64,000 nucleotides of DNA from positions 124,001 through 188,000 of the forward strand of contig DAOULB010000002.1 in assembly GCA_034420695.1 (NCBI GenBank), read 5' to 3'. The stretch comes from Io17-Chloro-G2 sp034420695. Its GTDB lineage: Bacteria > Chloroflexota > Dehalococcoidia > Lucifugimonadales > UBA3495. This document shows, piece after piece, positions 8,409-16,669 of this stretch; position 1 is the first letter of the stretch, and the number at the start of each line of letters is the position of its first letter. Below the pieces are notes generated by a model. The model had not been told where the DNA came from. It worked only from the letters and a program-made list of their open reading frames with translations, and made no database searches. Both the position numbers and the translations under genes were made by a program.

Positions 8409-8873
8409 ATGACCACCGCCATCGAACAAGAAAGGGACTCCCGGTCCCCATTCAACAGGGTCCCGGTGCTGGTTATAGACCGGAACCCCGTCTTCCTGGC
8501 GGCGACCACCCGTTTCCTGGAGCGCCAGCCGGAGTTGGAAGTCCTGGGGGCCGCTGGCAGCTTGGAGGAGGGCTTGGCAGGCGCTGGAGGCCGCCGCCCG
8601 GCGGTGGTGGTCATTGACCCAAGCTCCGAAATGTTGCACGGTCTGGGGCCGGTTTCAAGAGTGCGTTCGGCCCTGCCCGATGCCGGAGTGGTGGTAATGG
8701 CCCTTCTGGACTCTGATGCATACCGGGCGGCAGCCTTGGCGGGCGGGGCCCACGGGTTCGCCTCCAAGTCCAATCTGACCAGCGAGCTGGTGCCGGCAAT
8801 CCACGTGTCTGACCGTATGCGCTTTGAGGCCCTGCAGGAAATGGCCGTCGCCCCCGTTGCCTGTCCCTCCTAG
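8409..8873 (+). CDS. Stand-alone response-regulator receiver domain protein
   Basis: 154 residues. A receiver fold is recognisable: VPVLVIDRNPVF (acidic start), phosphoacceptor candidate Asp70 in AVVVIDPSS, and the late lysine in HGFASKSNL. There is no helix-turn-helix or other output domain, so it is a single-domain receiver. The acidic pocket is reduced (one Asp instead of a pair), suggesting a weak or unusual phosphorylation site. AGGAG lies 7 bases before the ATG. It is near the kinase/NarL pair and could act as a phosphate sink or adaptor; that is inference. Confidence 0.7.
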   Translation: MTTAIEQERDSRSPFNRVPVLVIDRNPVFLAATTRFLERQPELEVLGAAGSLEEGLAGAGGRRPAVVVIDPSSEMLHGLGPVSRVRSALPDAGVVVMALLDSDAYRAAALAGGAHGFASKSNLTSELVPAIHVSDRMRFEALQEMAVAPVACPS

Positions 8874-8964
8874 GCTACACATTCCGGGGTATGGACGGAT
8901 GAAATTCCCAATTCCCGGCAGGTCGGAACTTCCCAAGCCGGAACTTTGGAACGGCAGGTGTGAG

Positions 8965-9243
8965 ATGGTTACGGTAGAACGCAGTAACGATACCTTGGTG
9001 CAAGATTTGGCCCAACCCACCCAGATGGATTACGCCCAGTGCGGGGTCATCTACTTGGAATGCGCCATCTGCGGCAACTGCGCTGGGACCAGGGATGTAG
9101 AGGGCTTTTCCGGGGTCATCGAAGTCATTTGCCTCAATTGCCGGGAGCGGGAGGATCGGGCAGGGGACGCCTCCCTTCCCGCCCCGGCAGACCAGTGGCA
9201 TTACACGGTTCCCTGTGCCGGAGTCAGGTACTACGGCTTCTGA
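8965..9243 (+). CDS. Small zinc-ribbon-like protein of unknown function
   Basis: 92 residues from the ATG at 8965 (an in-frame ATG at 8899 would add 22 residues; neither has a strong ribosome site). CAICGNC and, 26 residues on, ICLNCRERE form a CxxC...CxxC zinc-binding pair. The tail is rich in aromatic residues and ends VRYYGF. I do not recognise the family. It begins 91 bases after the receiver gene and may be co-transcribed with it. Confidence 0.55.
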   Translation: MVTVERSNDTLVQDLAQPTQMDYAQCGVIYLECAICGNCAGTRDVEGFSGVIEVICLNCREREDRAGDASLPAPADQWHYTVPCAGVRYYGF

Positions 9244-9278
9244 GGGCTTTCCGGCGCCAGTACCAGCAATACTGGGAC

Positions 9279-9343
9279 GGACCCGGTCGCCCCCGCCCGG
9301 AGAGGAATATTTTCCCCATCACACTCCGGGGGCGGCCGGGTCC
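9279..9343. repeat. Long imperfect palindrome, possible terminator
   Basis: Arms 9279-9302 and 9324-9343 pair over about 20 bp with one mismatch and a 3-base bulge, around an AT-rich loop with ATATTTTCC. No T-run follows. It lies between the zinc-ribbon and ABM genes and could end transcription or be a mobile palindrome; its shape matches the first hairpin of the 7928 element. Confidence 0.5.
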
Positions 9344-9421
9344 AGACTGAAAACTTCCTCCCTCGGAAGAAGGCCCTGAAGAGACGCCGGTACTATACCT
9401 GATGTACAAAGGAGTGCGACG

Positions 9422-9739
9422 TTGGCAATCAAGGTCTTGATAGAACGCACCGTCAAAGCCGGCCACGAAAAGCTCGTATGGGAGATGCTCCGGGACCTCC
9501 GCGGCCAAGCAGTGCGTCAAAAGGGTTACCTCTATGGCGAGACGTGGCGTTCATTGAACAATCCCAGGGTCTTCCTGGTCTCCAGCACTTGGGGCCAAGT
9601 GGACTATTGGGATGATTGGATCAAGGACGAATTCCGGGTGAAGATGGAAGCCAAAATTCGCCCCTACTTGAGGAAGCCCGCAGCGATCCAGATTTTCGAA
9701 GAAATCTCCACCTTGTCCAACGGTGCCTCCCCTCACTAG
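9422..9739 (+). CDS. Antibiotic biosynthesis monooxygenase (ABM)-domain protein
   Basis: 105 residues from a TTG preceded by AAGGAG. The ferredoxin-like alpha/beta order of ABM dimers is visible: strand AIKVLIERTV, helix HEKLVWEMLRDLRGQAVR, strand YLYGETWRS, strand VFLVSSTWGQVDYWDDW, and a final helix/strand with AAIQIFEEI. ABM proteins are cofactor-free oxygenases, haem-degrading enzymes or sensory stress proteins; none of these roles can be chosen here. Confidence 0.75.
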   Translation: MAIKVLIERTVKAGHEKLVWEMLRDLRGQAVRQKGYLYGETWRSLNNPRVFLVSSTWGQVDYWDDWIKDEFRVKMEAKIRPYLRKPAAIQIFEEISTLSNGASPH

Positions 9740-9987
9740 TGACCGCCTGCCTAGTGACTCTCAATCGACGCCATTATCCTGCGCTTTAGCCGAGTTCGGG
9801 TAACCGGGACCTGCCCGGGCAAAAAATGCGGTCATTCTCTGGCAAAAAGTAGGGAAAACCCCCATATTGGCCCGCTTGCCGGGTGTCTCATTCTGTCGTT
9901 TAACCTCTCCAGAGGACGGAAAACAGGCGCCGGATTCGACATTCCGTTACCCCGCTACCAGTAATCCCTTTCCTAAAGGGGGCCCCG

Positions 9988-11403
9988 ATGACCAGAGCAA
10001 GAATGCGCTATTCTTTGTGCTTGTTGCTATGCCTGGGAGTGATGCTGCTCCTGGCTGCTTGCGGGACGACTTCCACCGCGCCTGAGCCGGCCCAACCACC
10101 CGAAGCCATGAGTGAAGCCGCTCCGGCCTCCACGGGGCTGACCGCCGAAGAGGTCGAGAAGATGGTCGCGGAGATTAAGGCGGAAACCGCTGCAGAAGGC
10201 TCCGCAGGCCTCTCCGAGGAGGAGGTGGAAAAGCTGGTGCAGCAGCGGGTGGCTGAAGCCGAGGCCGCCGCCGCTGCTGCCATCGCCGAAGCTGCCGCTG
10301 CCGCTGCCAAGGCTGAAGCTGAAGCCGAAGCGGCCCAGCAGGCCAAGGCGGCCGAGGATGCCGGCGGTGAAGAGCCCTATTACAAAGGCAAGACCATCAG
10401 GGTGATCGCCAACCATCCACCGGGGGGCGGGGCCGACCTGAATGCCCGGGTCGTGGCCCGCCACATTGGCCGCTTCCTCCCTGGTAATCCCAAGACAGTG
10501 GTCCTGAACAAAGTTGGCGGCGCCAGCTTGGTGGGCGCCCACTACGTCTGGAACGCCAAGCCCGATGGGCTCACCCTGGGGGTGTTCACCGGGGTCAACC
10601 CGGACCGGCAGCTCATGCAGCCCGGTGTGCAGTACGATCTGTTGGAGTTTGAAAACATCATCGGTCTCCAAGTCCGCCCGGTGGTGGCCTACGCTCACCG
10701 GGACGCCCCCTACCGGCGAATCCAAGACGCGGTGGACAAGGGTTCCGACCCCAACGCGCCCCGCTTCACCGTGGGACAGGAGCTCATCTGCACCTCGGGG
10801 TCGATGCGCTACCGGGCCCTCAAGGAATGGCTGGACCTGCCGATGGACATCAAGTACGGCATCCCCGGAGGCCGGGTGCCCACCATGCAGCAATTGGAGC
10901 AGCACGTTATTGACGTGCGGGACGCCGGCATGTGGTACACCTTGGCCCGGGACCGCCCCGGCTGGCAGACCGACGACACCGGGGGCAACGGCCCCGATGC
11001 CTTGGTGCAGGTCTTCTTCGTCCTTTCCTTGCCCGAGTTGCAGCTCCGTCACAATGGCGAAATCGACGTTCCGGAAGACAGCGTCCAGATTATGGACCTG
11101 CTGAACGAGGAGCAGAAAGACCTGTGGCGGGTCTTCACCACCGACTTGGGGCCCACCTACCGGGCGGTGCAGATGCCCCCGGGCACGCCCGAGGAACTGG
11201 TGAAAATGATGCAGGAAGCAGCCTGGGAAATGGTCCACGACCCGGAGTTCCTGGAAGACTACGACAAGATTCTGGCCGGGGACACGGTTACTCCCACCAA
11301 GGGCGGCGACCTCAAGGACTTGTACGTCCAAGCCCTGGGGCGGGCGGACTACACCCTGCCCATAATCAAGCAGTTCCTGCCCGAATGCGAATTTAACCAG
11401 TAG
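9988..11403 (+). CDS. TctC/Bug-type solute-binding lipoprotein with a long Ala/Glu linker
   Basis: 471 residues. Signal peptide with lipobox LLLAAC (Cys25), so membrane-anchored. Residues about 45-120 are a low-complexity Glu/Ala/Lys helix (KMVAEIKAETAAEG, AEAEAAAAAAIAEAAAAAAK). From about 125 comes the Bug/TctC fold (YYKGKTIRVIANHPPGGGADLNARVVARHI). Such proteins bind carboxylates for tripartite tricarboxylate transporters, but no TctA or TctB is nearby, so it is an orphan receptor. The domain is longer and more diverged than typical Bug proteins (about 300 residues). ATG preceded by AAAGGGGG. A strong terminator follows. Confidence 0.8.
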   Translation: MTRARMRYSLCLLLCLGVMLLLAACGTTSTAPEPAQPPEAMSEAAPASTGLTAEEVEKMVAEIKAETAAEGSAGLSEEEVEKLVQQRVAEAEAAAAAAIAEAAAAAAKAEAEAEAAQQAKAAEDAGGEEPYYKGKTIRVIANHPPGGGADLNARVVARHIGRFLPGNPKTVVLNKVGGASLVGAHYVWNAKPDGLTLGVFTGVNPDRQLMQPGVQYDLLEFENIIGLQVRPVVAYAHRDAPYRRIQDAVDKGSDPNAPRFTVGQELICTSGSMRYRALKEWLDLPMDIKYGIPGGRVPTMQQLEQHVIDVRDAGMWYTLARDRPGWQTDDTGGNGPDALVQVFFVLSLPELQLRHNGEIDVPEDSVQIMDLLNEEQKDLWRVFTTDLGPTYRAVQMPPGTPEELVKMMQEAAWEMVHDPEFLEDYDKILAGDTVTPTKGGDLKDLYVQALGRADYTLPIIKQFLPECEFNQ

Positions 11404-11454
11404 GCCTGCGCCGGTCCAACGGGGAACAGAGTCTTCCGTCCGCTGTGCCTTTTA

Positions 11455-11491
11455 CAGGCGGGGTGTCCTCACCCCGCCTGTTCTATTGTTT
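11455..11491 (+). terminator. Intrinsic terminator after the TctC-type lipoprotein gene
   Basis: Perfect 11-bp stem (11455-11465 with 11470-11480), loop TCCT, tail TTCTATTGTTT. Confidence 0.88.
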
Positions 11492-11726
11492 GAAGCCGCG
11501 CACCAGTTCGTTTCCGGCCCTTAGCTGCCGGAAGTTGCTGGCATGGCGGCTCCGTCGGTCATTGGGGTAAAATCCCCAAGTCGCGTGTTTCTCTGATTGA
11601 AATTGCTTGACTGCAGGGACTTGACTGCAGGGAACTGTTAGTCTGCCTGGATTGGATTGCCTGTCCGGAGATGGCGGGCGGTCCGGGAGAACCACGCTAT
11701 CCGGGCAGCCGAATTGGAGGTCTGTT
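11492..11726. other. Intergenic leader before the amidase gene
   Basis: No gene. It contains two copies of TTGACTGCAGGGA (about 11607-11633), one a possible -35 element, and the amidase ribosome site GGAGG at 11716-11720. Confidence 0.5.
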
Positions 11727-13241
11727 ATGGCCAGTGGACCAATGGAGACCCAGGGCTTTCGCCTTCTTGAAGCCACTATAGGGGACATCCACGCCGCCTT
11801 TGCCAGCGGGGAGATTACGGCCGAACGCTTGGTGGAACTGTACACCCGGCGCATTGAGGCCTACGACCGCAGCGGCCCCAAGATAAACTCGATCATCACC
11901 ATTGACCCCAACGCCGCGGAGGAAGCCCGCCGCTTGGACCGGGCTTTCGCCGCCGGAGGCCTGACCGGCCCGCTCCACGGTGTGCCGGTTATTCTCAAAG
12001 ACCAGATCGACGCCCGGGGCACCCCCACAACTCTGGGTTCGGTGATTTTCAACGAATTCTTCCCGGACAAGGACTCCTTCGTGGTAGAGAAGCTCCGGCA
12101 GGCCGGCGCGGTGATTTTCGCCAAGGCCACTTTGGGGGAGATGGGCCGGGGCGACAGTCACGGGTCCCTTTACGGTTCCACCGGCAACCCCTACGACCCG
12201 GCCCGCACCGCGGGCGGCTCTTCCGGCGGGTCGGGCGCCAGTGTCTCGGCCAACTTCGGCGCCATTGCCATCGGGCAGGAGGGGTTTGCTTCCATCCGGC
12301 GCCCCTCGGCATGGAACGGCGTCGTCGGCATGAGGCCCACGGCCGGCTTGGTCAGCCGGACCGGCGTCTACGGCGGCTGGCCCAGTATGACCGGCTCCCT
12401 GGGGCCCATGACCCGCACCGTGTCCGACTTGGCCGCCCTGCTGGACGTCATGGCGGGCTACGATTCCGAAGACCCCGCCACCGCCTATGCCGTCGGTCAC
12501 ATCCCCGATTCCTACACCGCCTACTTGGACCCCGAGGGAATCAAGGGTGCCCGGATCGGCATCCTGTCCCAGTCCATGGGCTTCTTCGCCGAGCCCGACA
12601 CCGATGACTTCCGGCTGGTGTCCGATGTCTTCGAGAAGGCAGTCCAAGAGTTGGAGGCTGCCGGTGCCGAAGTGGTGCCCATCAACGAAGTCCCCGACTT
12701 GGCCCCCCTCATGGCAACCCGGGCCAGCGAAGGCCGGGGAGACGAAGGCTGGAGCCTCTACTTCCTCCGCAACGAGAGCCCTCCCTACCCCTCGGCCGAG
12801 GCCATGAGGCAATCTCCCGAGTACTCCCAGGTCTACCCGGTAAACCGGTCGGGCACCCCACTGTCGGGCCCCCAGGCTTACGGCGAATACTTGATTGCCC
12901 GGGAACAGTTGATGTCCAATATCATGAAGATTATGGCCGATGCCCGGCTGGACGCCATCGTCCACAAGACTGTGGAACACCAGCCCACGCTGATCAGCGA
13001 GGGTGTGGGGCCGCCCCACTACGACATGCGCGGCGCCAGTCACCTCAACACCTTCTTGGTCCACGTGCCCTCGATTTCCGTTCCCGCCGGTTTCACCGCA
13101 GAAGGACTGCCCGTCGGTATCACCTTCCTGGGACGGCCCTTCAGTGACGCCGACATGATCAAGCTGGCCTACGGGTACGAACAGGCCACCGGGCACCGCA
13201 CTCTTCCGCCCACCACCCCCGGTCTGCCCGGGGAGCCGTAA
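11727..13241 (+). CDS. Amidase-signature family hydrolase
   Basis: 504 residues from the ATG at 11727 (GGAGG 6 bases upstream). The Ser-cisSer-Lys triad can be placed: Lys in PVILKDQID, cis-Ser in the glycine/serine block GGSSGGSGAS, and the nucleophile Ser in FASIRRPSAW. The usual GTDTGGSIR is replaced by GQEGFASIR, an uncommon variant that keeps the serine. Related to GatA, but the absence of GatB/GatC and the variant signature argue for a catabolic amidase or nitrilase-pathway enzyme. It precedes the peptidase gene by 57 bp on the same strand. Confidence 0.85.
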   Translation: MASGPMETQGFRLLEATIGDIHAAFASGEITAERLVELYTRRIEAYDRSGPKINSIITIDPNAAEEARRLDRAFAAGGLTGPLHGVPVILKDQIDARGTPTTLGSVIFNEFFPDKDSFVVEKLRQAGAVIFAKATLGEMGRGDSHGSLYGSTGNPYDPARTAGGSSGGSGASVSANFGAIAIGQEGFASIRRPSAWNGVVGMRPTAGLVSRTGVYGGWPSMTGSLGPMTRTVSDLAALLDVMAGYDSEDPATAYAVGHIPDSYTAYLDPEGIKGARIGILSQSMGFFAEPDTDDFRLVSDVFEKAVQELEAAGAEVVPINEVPDLAPLMATRASEGRGDEGWSLYFLRNESPPYPSAEAMRQSPEYSQVYPVNRSGTPLSGPQAYGEYLIAREQLMSNIMKIMADARLDAIVHKTVEHQPTLISEGVGPPHYDMRGASHLNTFLVHVPSISVPAGFTAEGLPVGITFLGRPFSDADMIKLAYGYEQATGHRTLPPTTPGLPGEP

Positions 13242-13298
13242 ACAACGGAAGGCCTTCCTAAAGTTGAAAGCATGCAGTTGAATACAGGAGTCAAGAAG

Positions 13299-14672
13299 AT
13301 GGACAAAGACAACGGCCAAGCGGCTGCTCCAGTCGGCTCCTCCCGGACATTGACTCGGGAGAACGTGGAGTCCTTCCGGCAGAGTTTCGATGCCGACGGG
13401 GCCAAGCGCCTGATGCAGAACGTGGTCACCCAGCACGACGTGAACGACGTGGCCTTGGACCACTCCATAGTCGCCGGGGCGGACCACAGCTTTTCCACCC
13501 TGTTGGACGACTGGAAGGTCACCAACCAGAAGAGGACCGGCCGCTGCTGGATGTTCGCCGGGCTGAACGTCTGCCGGGCCGATACCAGGAAGGCGCTGAA
13601 CGTGAAGAACTTCGAGTTCAGCCAGAACTACCTCATGTTTTGGGACAAGATGGAGCGGGCCAACTTCGTGCTGGAGGCGGTCATTGAGACCGCCGGCCTT
13701 CCGGTGGATGACCGCACCGTCGCATTCCTGTTGCAGCGCCCCATCCAGGACGGGGGACAGTGGGACATGTTTACCGGGTTGGTGCAGAAGTATGGCGTCG
13801 CGCCCAAGACCGCCATGCCCGAGACCGAAAGCTCGGAAAACTCGGCCCGGATGAACGCCAACCTCAACTACCAGATGAGGCAGGGAGCCAAGCGCATCCG
13901 TGAGGCCTACGCCCAAGAGGCCGGCCCGGAAGAGCTCCGGGGCATCAAAGGGGAAGTGCTGCAGACCATTTACCACATCCTCTGCATCCACTTGGGCACC
14001 CCGCCCTCGGTCTTTAACTGGCAGTGGAAGGACAAGGACGACGAGTTTACCCGGGATGGCCCCATAACGCCCCTGGAGTTTGCCGGGAGGTACCTGAGCA
14101 CCCCCTTGGAAGACTACGTGTGCCTGGTCCACGATCCCCGGGAGACCAGCCCCATGGGCCGCACCTTCACCGTGGCCTACTTGGGCAACATAGTGGACGG
14201 CCCTCGCATCAAGTACCTCAACGTGGACATTGAGCTGATCAAGGACATCGCCCAGCGGATGCTGGAGGACGGCAAGCCCGTGTGGATGGGCTGCGATACC
14301 GGCAAGCAGATGCACCGGGACCTGGGGCTGTGGGACTCCGATCTGTTCGACTATGCCGGCGTTTACGGCGCCGACTTCTCCTTGGACAAGGCGGCACGGC
14401 TGGAATACCACCAGACCAGCATGACCCACGCCATGATGTTCACCGGTGTGGACGTTGTCGACGGCCAGCCCCGCCGCTGGCGGGTGGAAAACAGCTGGTC
14501 CGACAAGCCCGGCGATAAGGGCTTCTTCCTGATGAACGATTCCTGGTTCGCCGAGTACATGTTCGAAATCTCCGCTCCCAGGGACTACCTGCCTGAGGAG
14601 ATGCAGAAAGCCTTGGAACTGGAACCCATCGTCCTGCCCCCCTGGGACCCCATGGGTTCCCTGGCCCGCTAA
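13299..14672 (+). CDS. pepC: Aminopeptidase C / bleomycin-hydrolase-type cysteine peptidase
   Basis: 457 residues from the ATG at 13299, favoured by CAGGAG 8 bases upstream over the ATG at 13272. Catalytic residues: Cys83 in KRTGRCWMFAG, His in MTHAMMFTGVD and Asn in WRVENSWSD, the papain-like triad of family C1B. Family members form hexameric self-compartmentalised cytosolic aminopeptidases; the C-terminus (PPWDPMGSLAR) plugs the active site in relatives. The gene follows the amidase closely, which suggests shared transcription. Confidence 0.9.
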   Translation: MDKDNGQAAAPVGSSRTLTRENVESFRQSFDADGAKRLMQNVVTQHDVNDVALDHSIVAGADHSFSTLLDDWKVTNQKRTGRCWMFAGLNVCRADTRKALNVKNFEFSQNYLMFWDKMERANFVLEAVIETAGLPVDDRTVAFLLQRPIQDGGQWDMFTGLVQKYGVAPKTAMPETESSENSARMNANLNYQMRQGAKRIREAYAQEAGPEELRGIKGEVLQTIYHILCIHLGTPPSVFNWQWKDKDDEFTRDGPITPLEFAGRYLSTPLEDYVCLVHDPRETSPMGRTFTVAYLGNIVDGPRIKYLNVDIELIKDIAQRMLEDGKPVWMGCDTGKQMHRDLGLWDSDLFDYAGVYGADFSLDKAARLEYHQTSMTHAMMFTGVDVVDGQPRRWRVENSWSDKPGDKGFFLMNDSWFAEYMFEISAPRDYLPEEMQKALELEPIVLPPWDPMGSLAR

Positions 14673-14722
14673 CCGGGGCTGGGCAGGAACTTCGGGCCGG
14701 CGTCTTCAAGCCGCTACCGCCC

Positions 14723-14747
14723 CCGCTTCACCGGGGTCTCCTTGGCC
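14723..14747. repeat. Duplicated copy of the MFS gene 3' end
   Basis: 25 bases at 14723-14747 match 14799-14823 with one mismatch. The second copy encodes the MFS C-terminus (AKETLVKRR, minus strand); the first lies just beyond that gene's stop. A short tandem duplication of a gene end; compare 19928-19963. Confidence 0.7.
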
Positions 14748-14780
14748 GTCATCGGGAATTCCCACGCCGCGGCACTGGGA

Positions 14781-16052
14781 TCAAGTGGCGGCGGCCCGCC
14801 GCTTCACCAGGGTCTCCTTGGCCTTGAGCATCAGAAGCAATGCGGTGAGCAGCATGATGGGGCCCACAACCAGGAAGGGAGCCCCGGGGTTGTAAGCATT
14901 CGCTATAACGCCGCCCATGGCCGGCCCCCCCACCCCGCCAACCTCGGCGATGGTGCGGCGCAGGGCTTGGAGCCTGCCCCTCCCGGCGGCGGGGATGACG
15001 TCGTAGGTGGAAACGGCCACCGATCCCAGGGATATACCCTGGGCGATCCCCAGGACCGAGGAGATGACCAGCAGCGATGGAAAGTCATCGACGAATGGCA
15101 GGGCCAGGAAAGCCAGTCCCGGCAGGCCGGTGCTGGGCACGGTGGCCCACTTCCGGCCAATCTTGTCGGTAATGAAGCCCGCCGGGACAATCCACATGAA
15201 TGAAAAGATTCCCTGGGTGGTGAACAGCAGCCCCACCTGGGTGGGCGAATAGTCCAAGTAGGCCCCGGCGTACAGGGGCAGCATGCTTTGCAGCATCATC
15301 CGGTACATCATCATCACGGTGGTGACGATCACGAAGATGACGTAGGTGGACCGCAGTTCCGGTGCGATGCTCTTGAAGAGGTTCACCCACTCGGTGACCA
15401 GCCGGCTCAACCATGCTCCCTTGGGCAAGCCGTCCGGGTGGGCCGGGGATTCCTGCCCTGTGCGCTCCACCCGCGTGTTGGCGGCGCTGAATAGGGCCAC
15501 CACCAGCACCACCACCGCTATGGCCGTGTAAAGGATGAACACCGCTCGGAAGTTCACCAGCTCCGTGACGAATCCCCCCAAGGCAGGGCCCAAGGCCATT
15601 CCGGTGCTGGATATTCCCATGAAGCCGCTCATTAACCGGCCCCGCTGGTCGGCCCGCACCAAGTTGACTCCCGCCACCTCCCGGGCGCTCATCCACATGC
15701 TGTCTCCGGCCCCGGCCAGGAACATCGCCAGCAGCATCAGGCTGAAGACGGGCGCCCAGGCCGCCAAGGCCGCCCCCGCCACCACTATCACCGGGCCTAT
15801 TATCATGGCCGTGCGGGTGCCCAGCCGGTCCACGATGATGCCCGTCGGCAGGGGACCGGCGAACCTTCCCAAGGCATGGGCCGTAATCACCTGGGCGGCC
15901 AAGCCTATCGAAACGTCGAAGTAGGTGGCCATCACCGGGATGGTAGGAATAATCATCCCGTGGCCGAAGCTCATCACCAAGGATGTGCTGAACAGGTTGA
16001 TGACGCCCCGCGCCGATTCGTTAATCCTTATTTTTGTAAGGTTGAGACTCAT
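14781..16052 (-). CDS. Major facilitator superfamily transporter
   Basis: 423 residues with about 12 hydrophobic segments. The A-motif-like loop GIIVDRLGTRTAMI lies between helices 2 and 3 and its counterpart GFITDKIGRKWA in the second half, as expected from the two six-helix bundles. A charged loop around residue 200 (ANTRVERTGQESPAH) separates the halves. Likely a drug or metabolite exporter; substrate unknown. It is convergent with the peptidase gene. The ATG lacks a clear ribosome site. Confidence 0.85.
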   Translation of the reverse strand: MSLNLTKIRINESARGVINLFSTSLVMSFGHGMIIPTIPVMATYFDVSIGLAAQVITAHALGRFAGPLPTGIIVDRLGTRTAMIIGPVIVVAGAALAAWAPVFSLMLLAMFLAGAGDSMWMSAREVAGVNLVRADQRGRLMSGFMGISSTGMALGPALGGFVTELVNFRAVFILYTAIAVVVLVVALFSAANTRVERTGQESPAHPDGLPKGAWLSRLVTEWVNLFKSIAPELRSTYVIFVIVTTVMMMYRMMLQSMLPLYAGAYLDYSPTQVGLLFTTQGIFSFMWIVPAGFITDKIGRKWATVPSTGLPGLAFLALPFVDDFPSLLVISSVLGIAQGISLGSVAVSTYDVIPAAGRGRLQALRRTIAEVGGVGGPAMGGVIANAYNPGAPFLVVGPIMLLTALLLMLKAKETLVKRRAAAT

Positions 16053-16669
16053 TCAAGACAAACTTGGAAGCGAAACCAGCGCAGCCTTCCCGGTTCTGTC
16101 CAAGGCCCGCCAAGGCCCTTGGTGACGGTAACTCTTCATACTCATGGGTCTGACGCTGGCAAAAGTATTCATCCTGCGCCTGTCGAATTTATCCTGGGCT
16201 CGTCGAAGGTGCATGGTGAGCCTGTCGAACCACGCACCCTCCTTCGGCCCTGCGGCTTCTGGTGACATTTGCTGCTTCCCCTCCAGGGTTCCACCTCTTT
16301 ATCATGGTTTCGATGATGTCCTTCCCGGTTACACCCTGCCCGCGGACCCGGAGTCACCCAGTTGTCCCAATACCTGTCCAAAACTGAAAAAAATGGGTCA
16401 TTCAGCTTCACCTCGCTTGTCCCAAAAACCGGAACTTCTGTATACCCTCCAAAGCTGAAAAGTCCCGGAATGTCGCAAAATGTCCCAAGAAAACTGAAAC
16501 CTTAAAAACCGCCGCCTGTGAAGACCCTCCCCAGCAGATTCGAGCCCCTTCGTCCTGGCCCTGTCGAAGGGTTGGGGGGCAGCGTCGCAAATGGATCGTG
16601 CGCCGGAAGTCTTGACGTATAATACCCGAACCTGCCCCGGCGGCACACCCGCAAGTTGAAGGCGGCCGG
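16053..16669. other. Intergenic region with TCGAA repeats and GTCC(C)AAAA/CTGAAA motifs
   Basis: No gene. Two blocks are visible. 16185-16265 holds several CCTGTCGAA / CTCGTCGAAGG words, a REP-like inverted family also seen near 16551-16570 (CCCTTCG...CTGTCGAAGGG). 16360-16500 repeats GTCCCAA/GTCCAAAA and AACTGAAA/GCTGAAAA words. Similar TGTCCC words occur in the non-coding region around 46830. Confidence 0.5.

Noticed and set aside
11697..14429. A 910-codon open frame on the minus strand
   Set aside because: It lies antisense to the amidase and peptidase genes, which have full catalytic motifs and ribosome sites. Low-complexity Gly/Val/His-rich composition is typical of antisense frames in G+C-rich genes.
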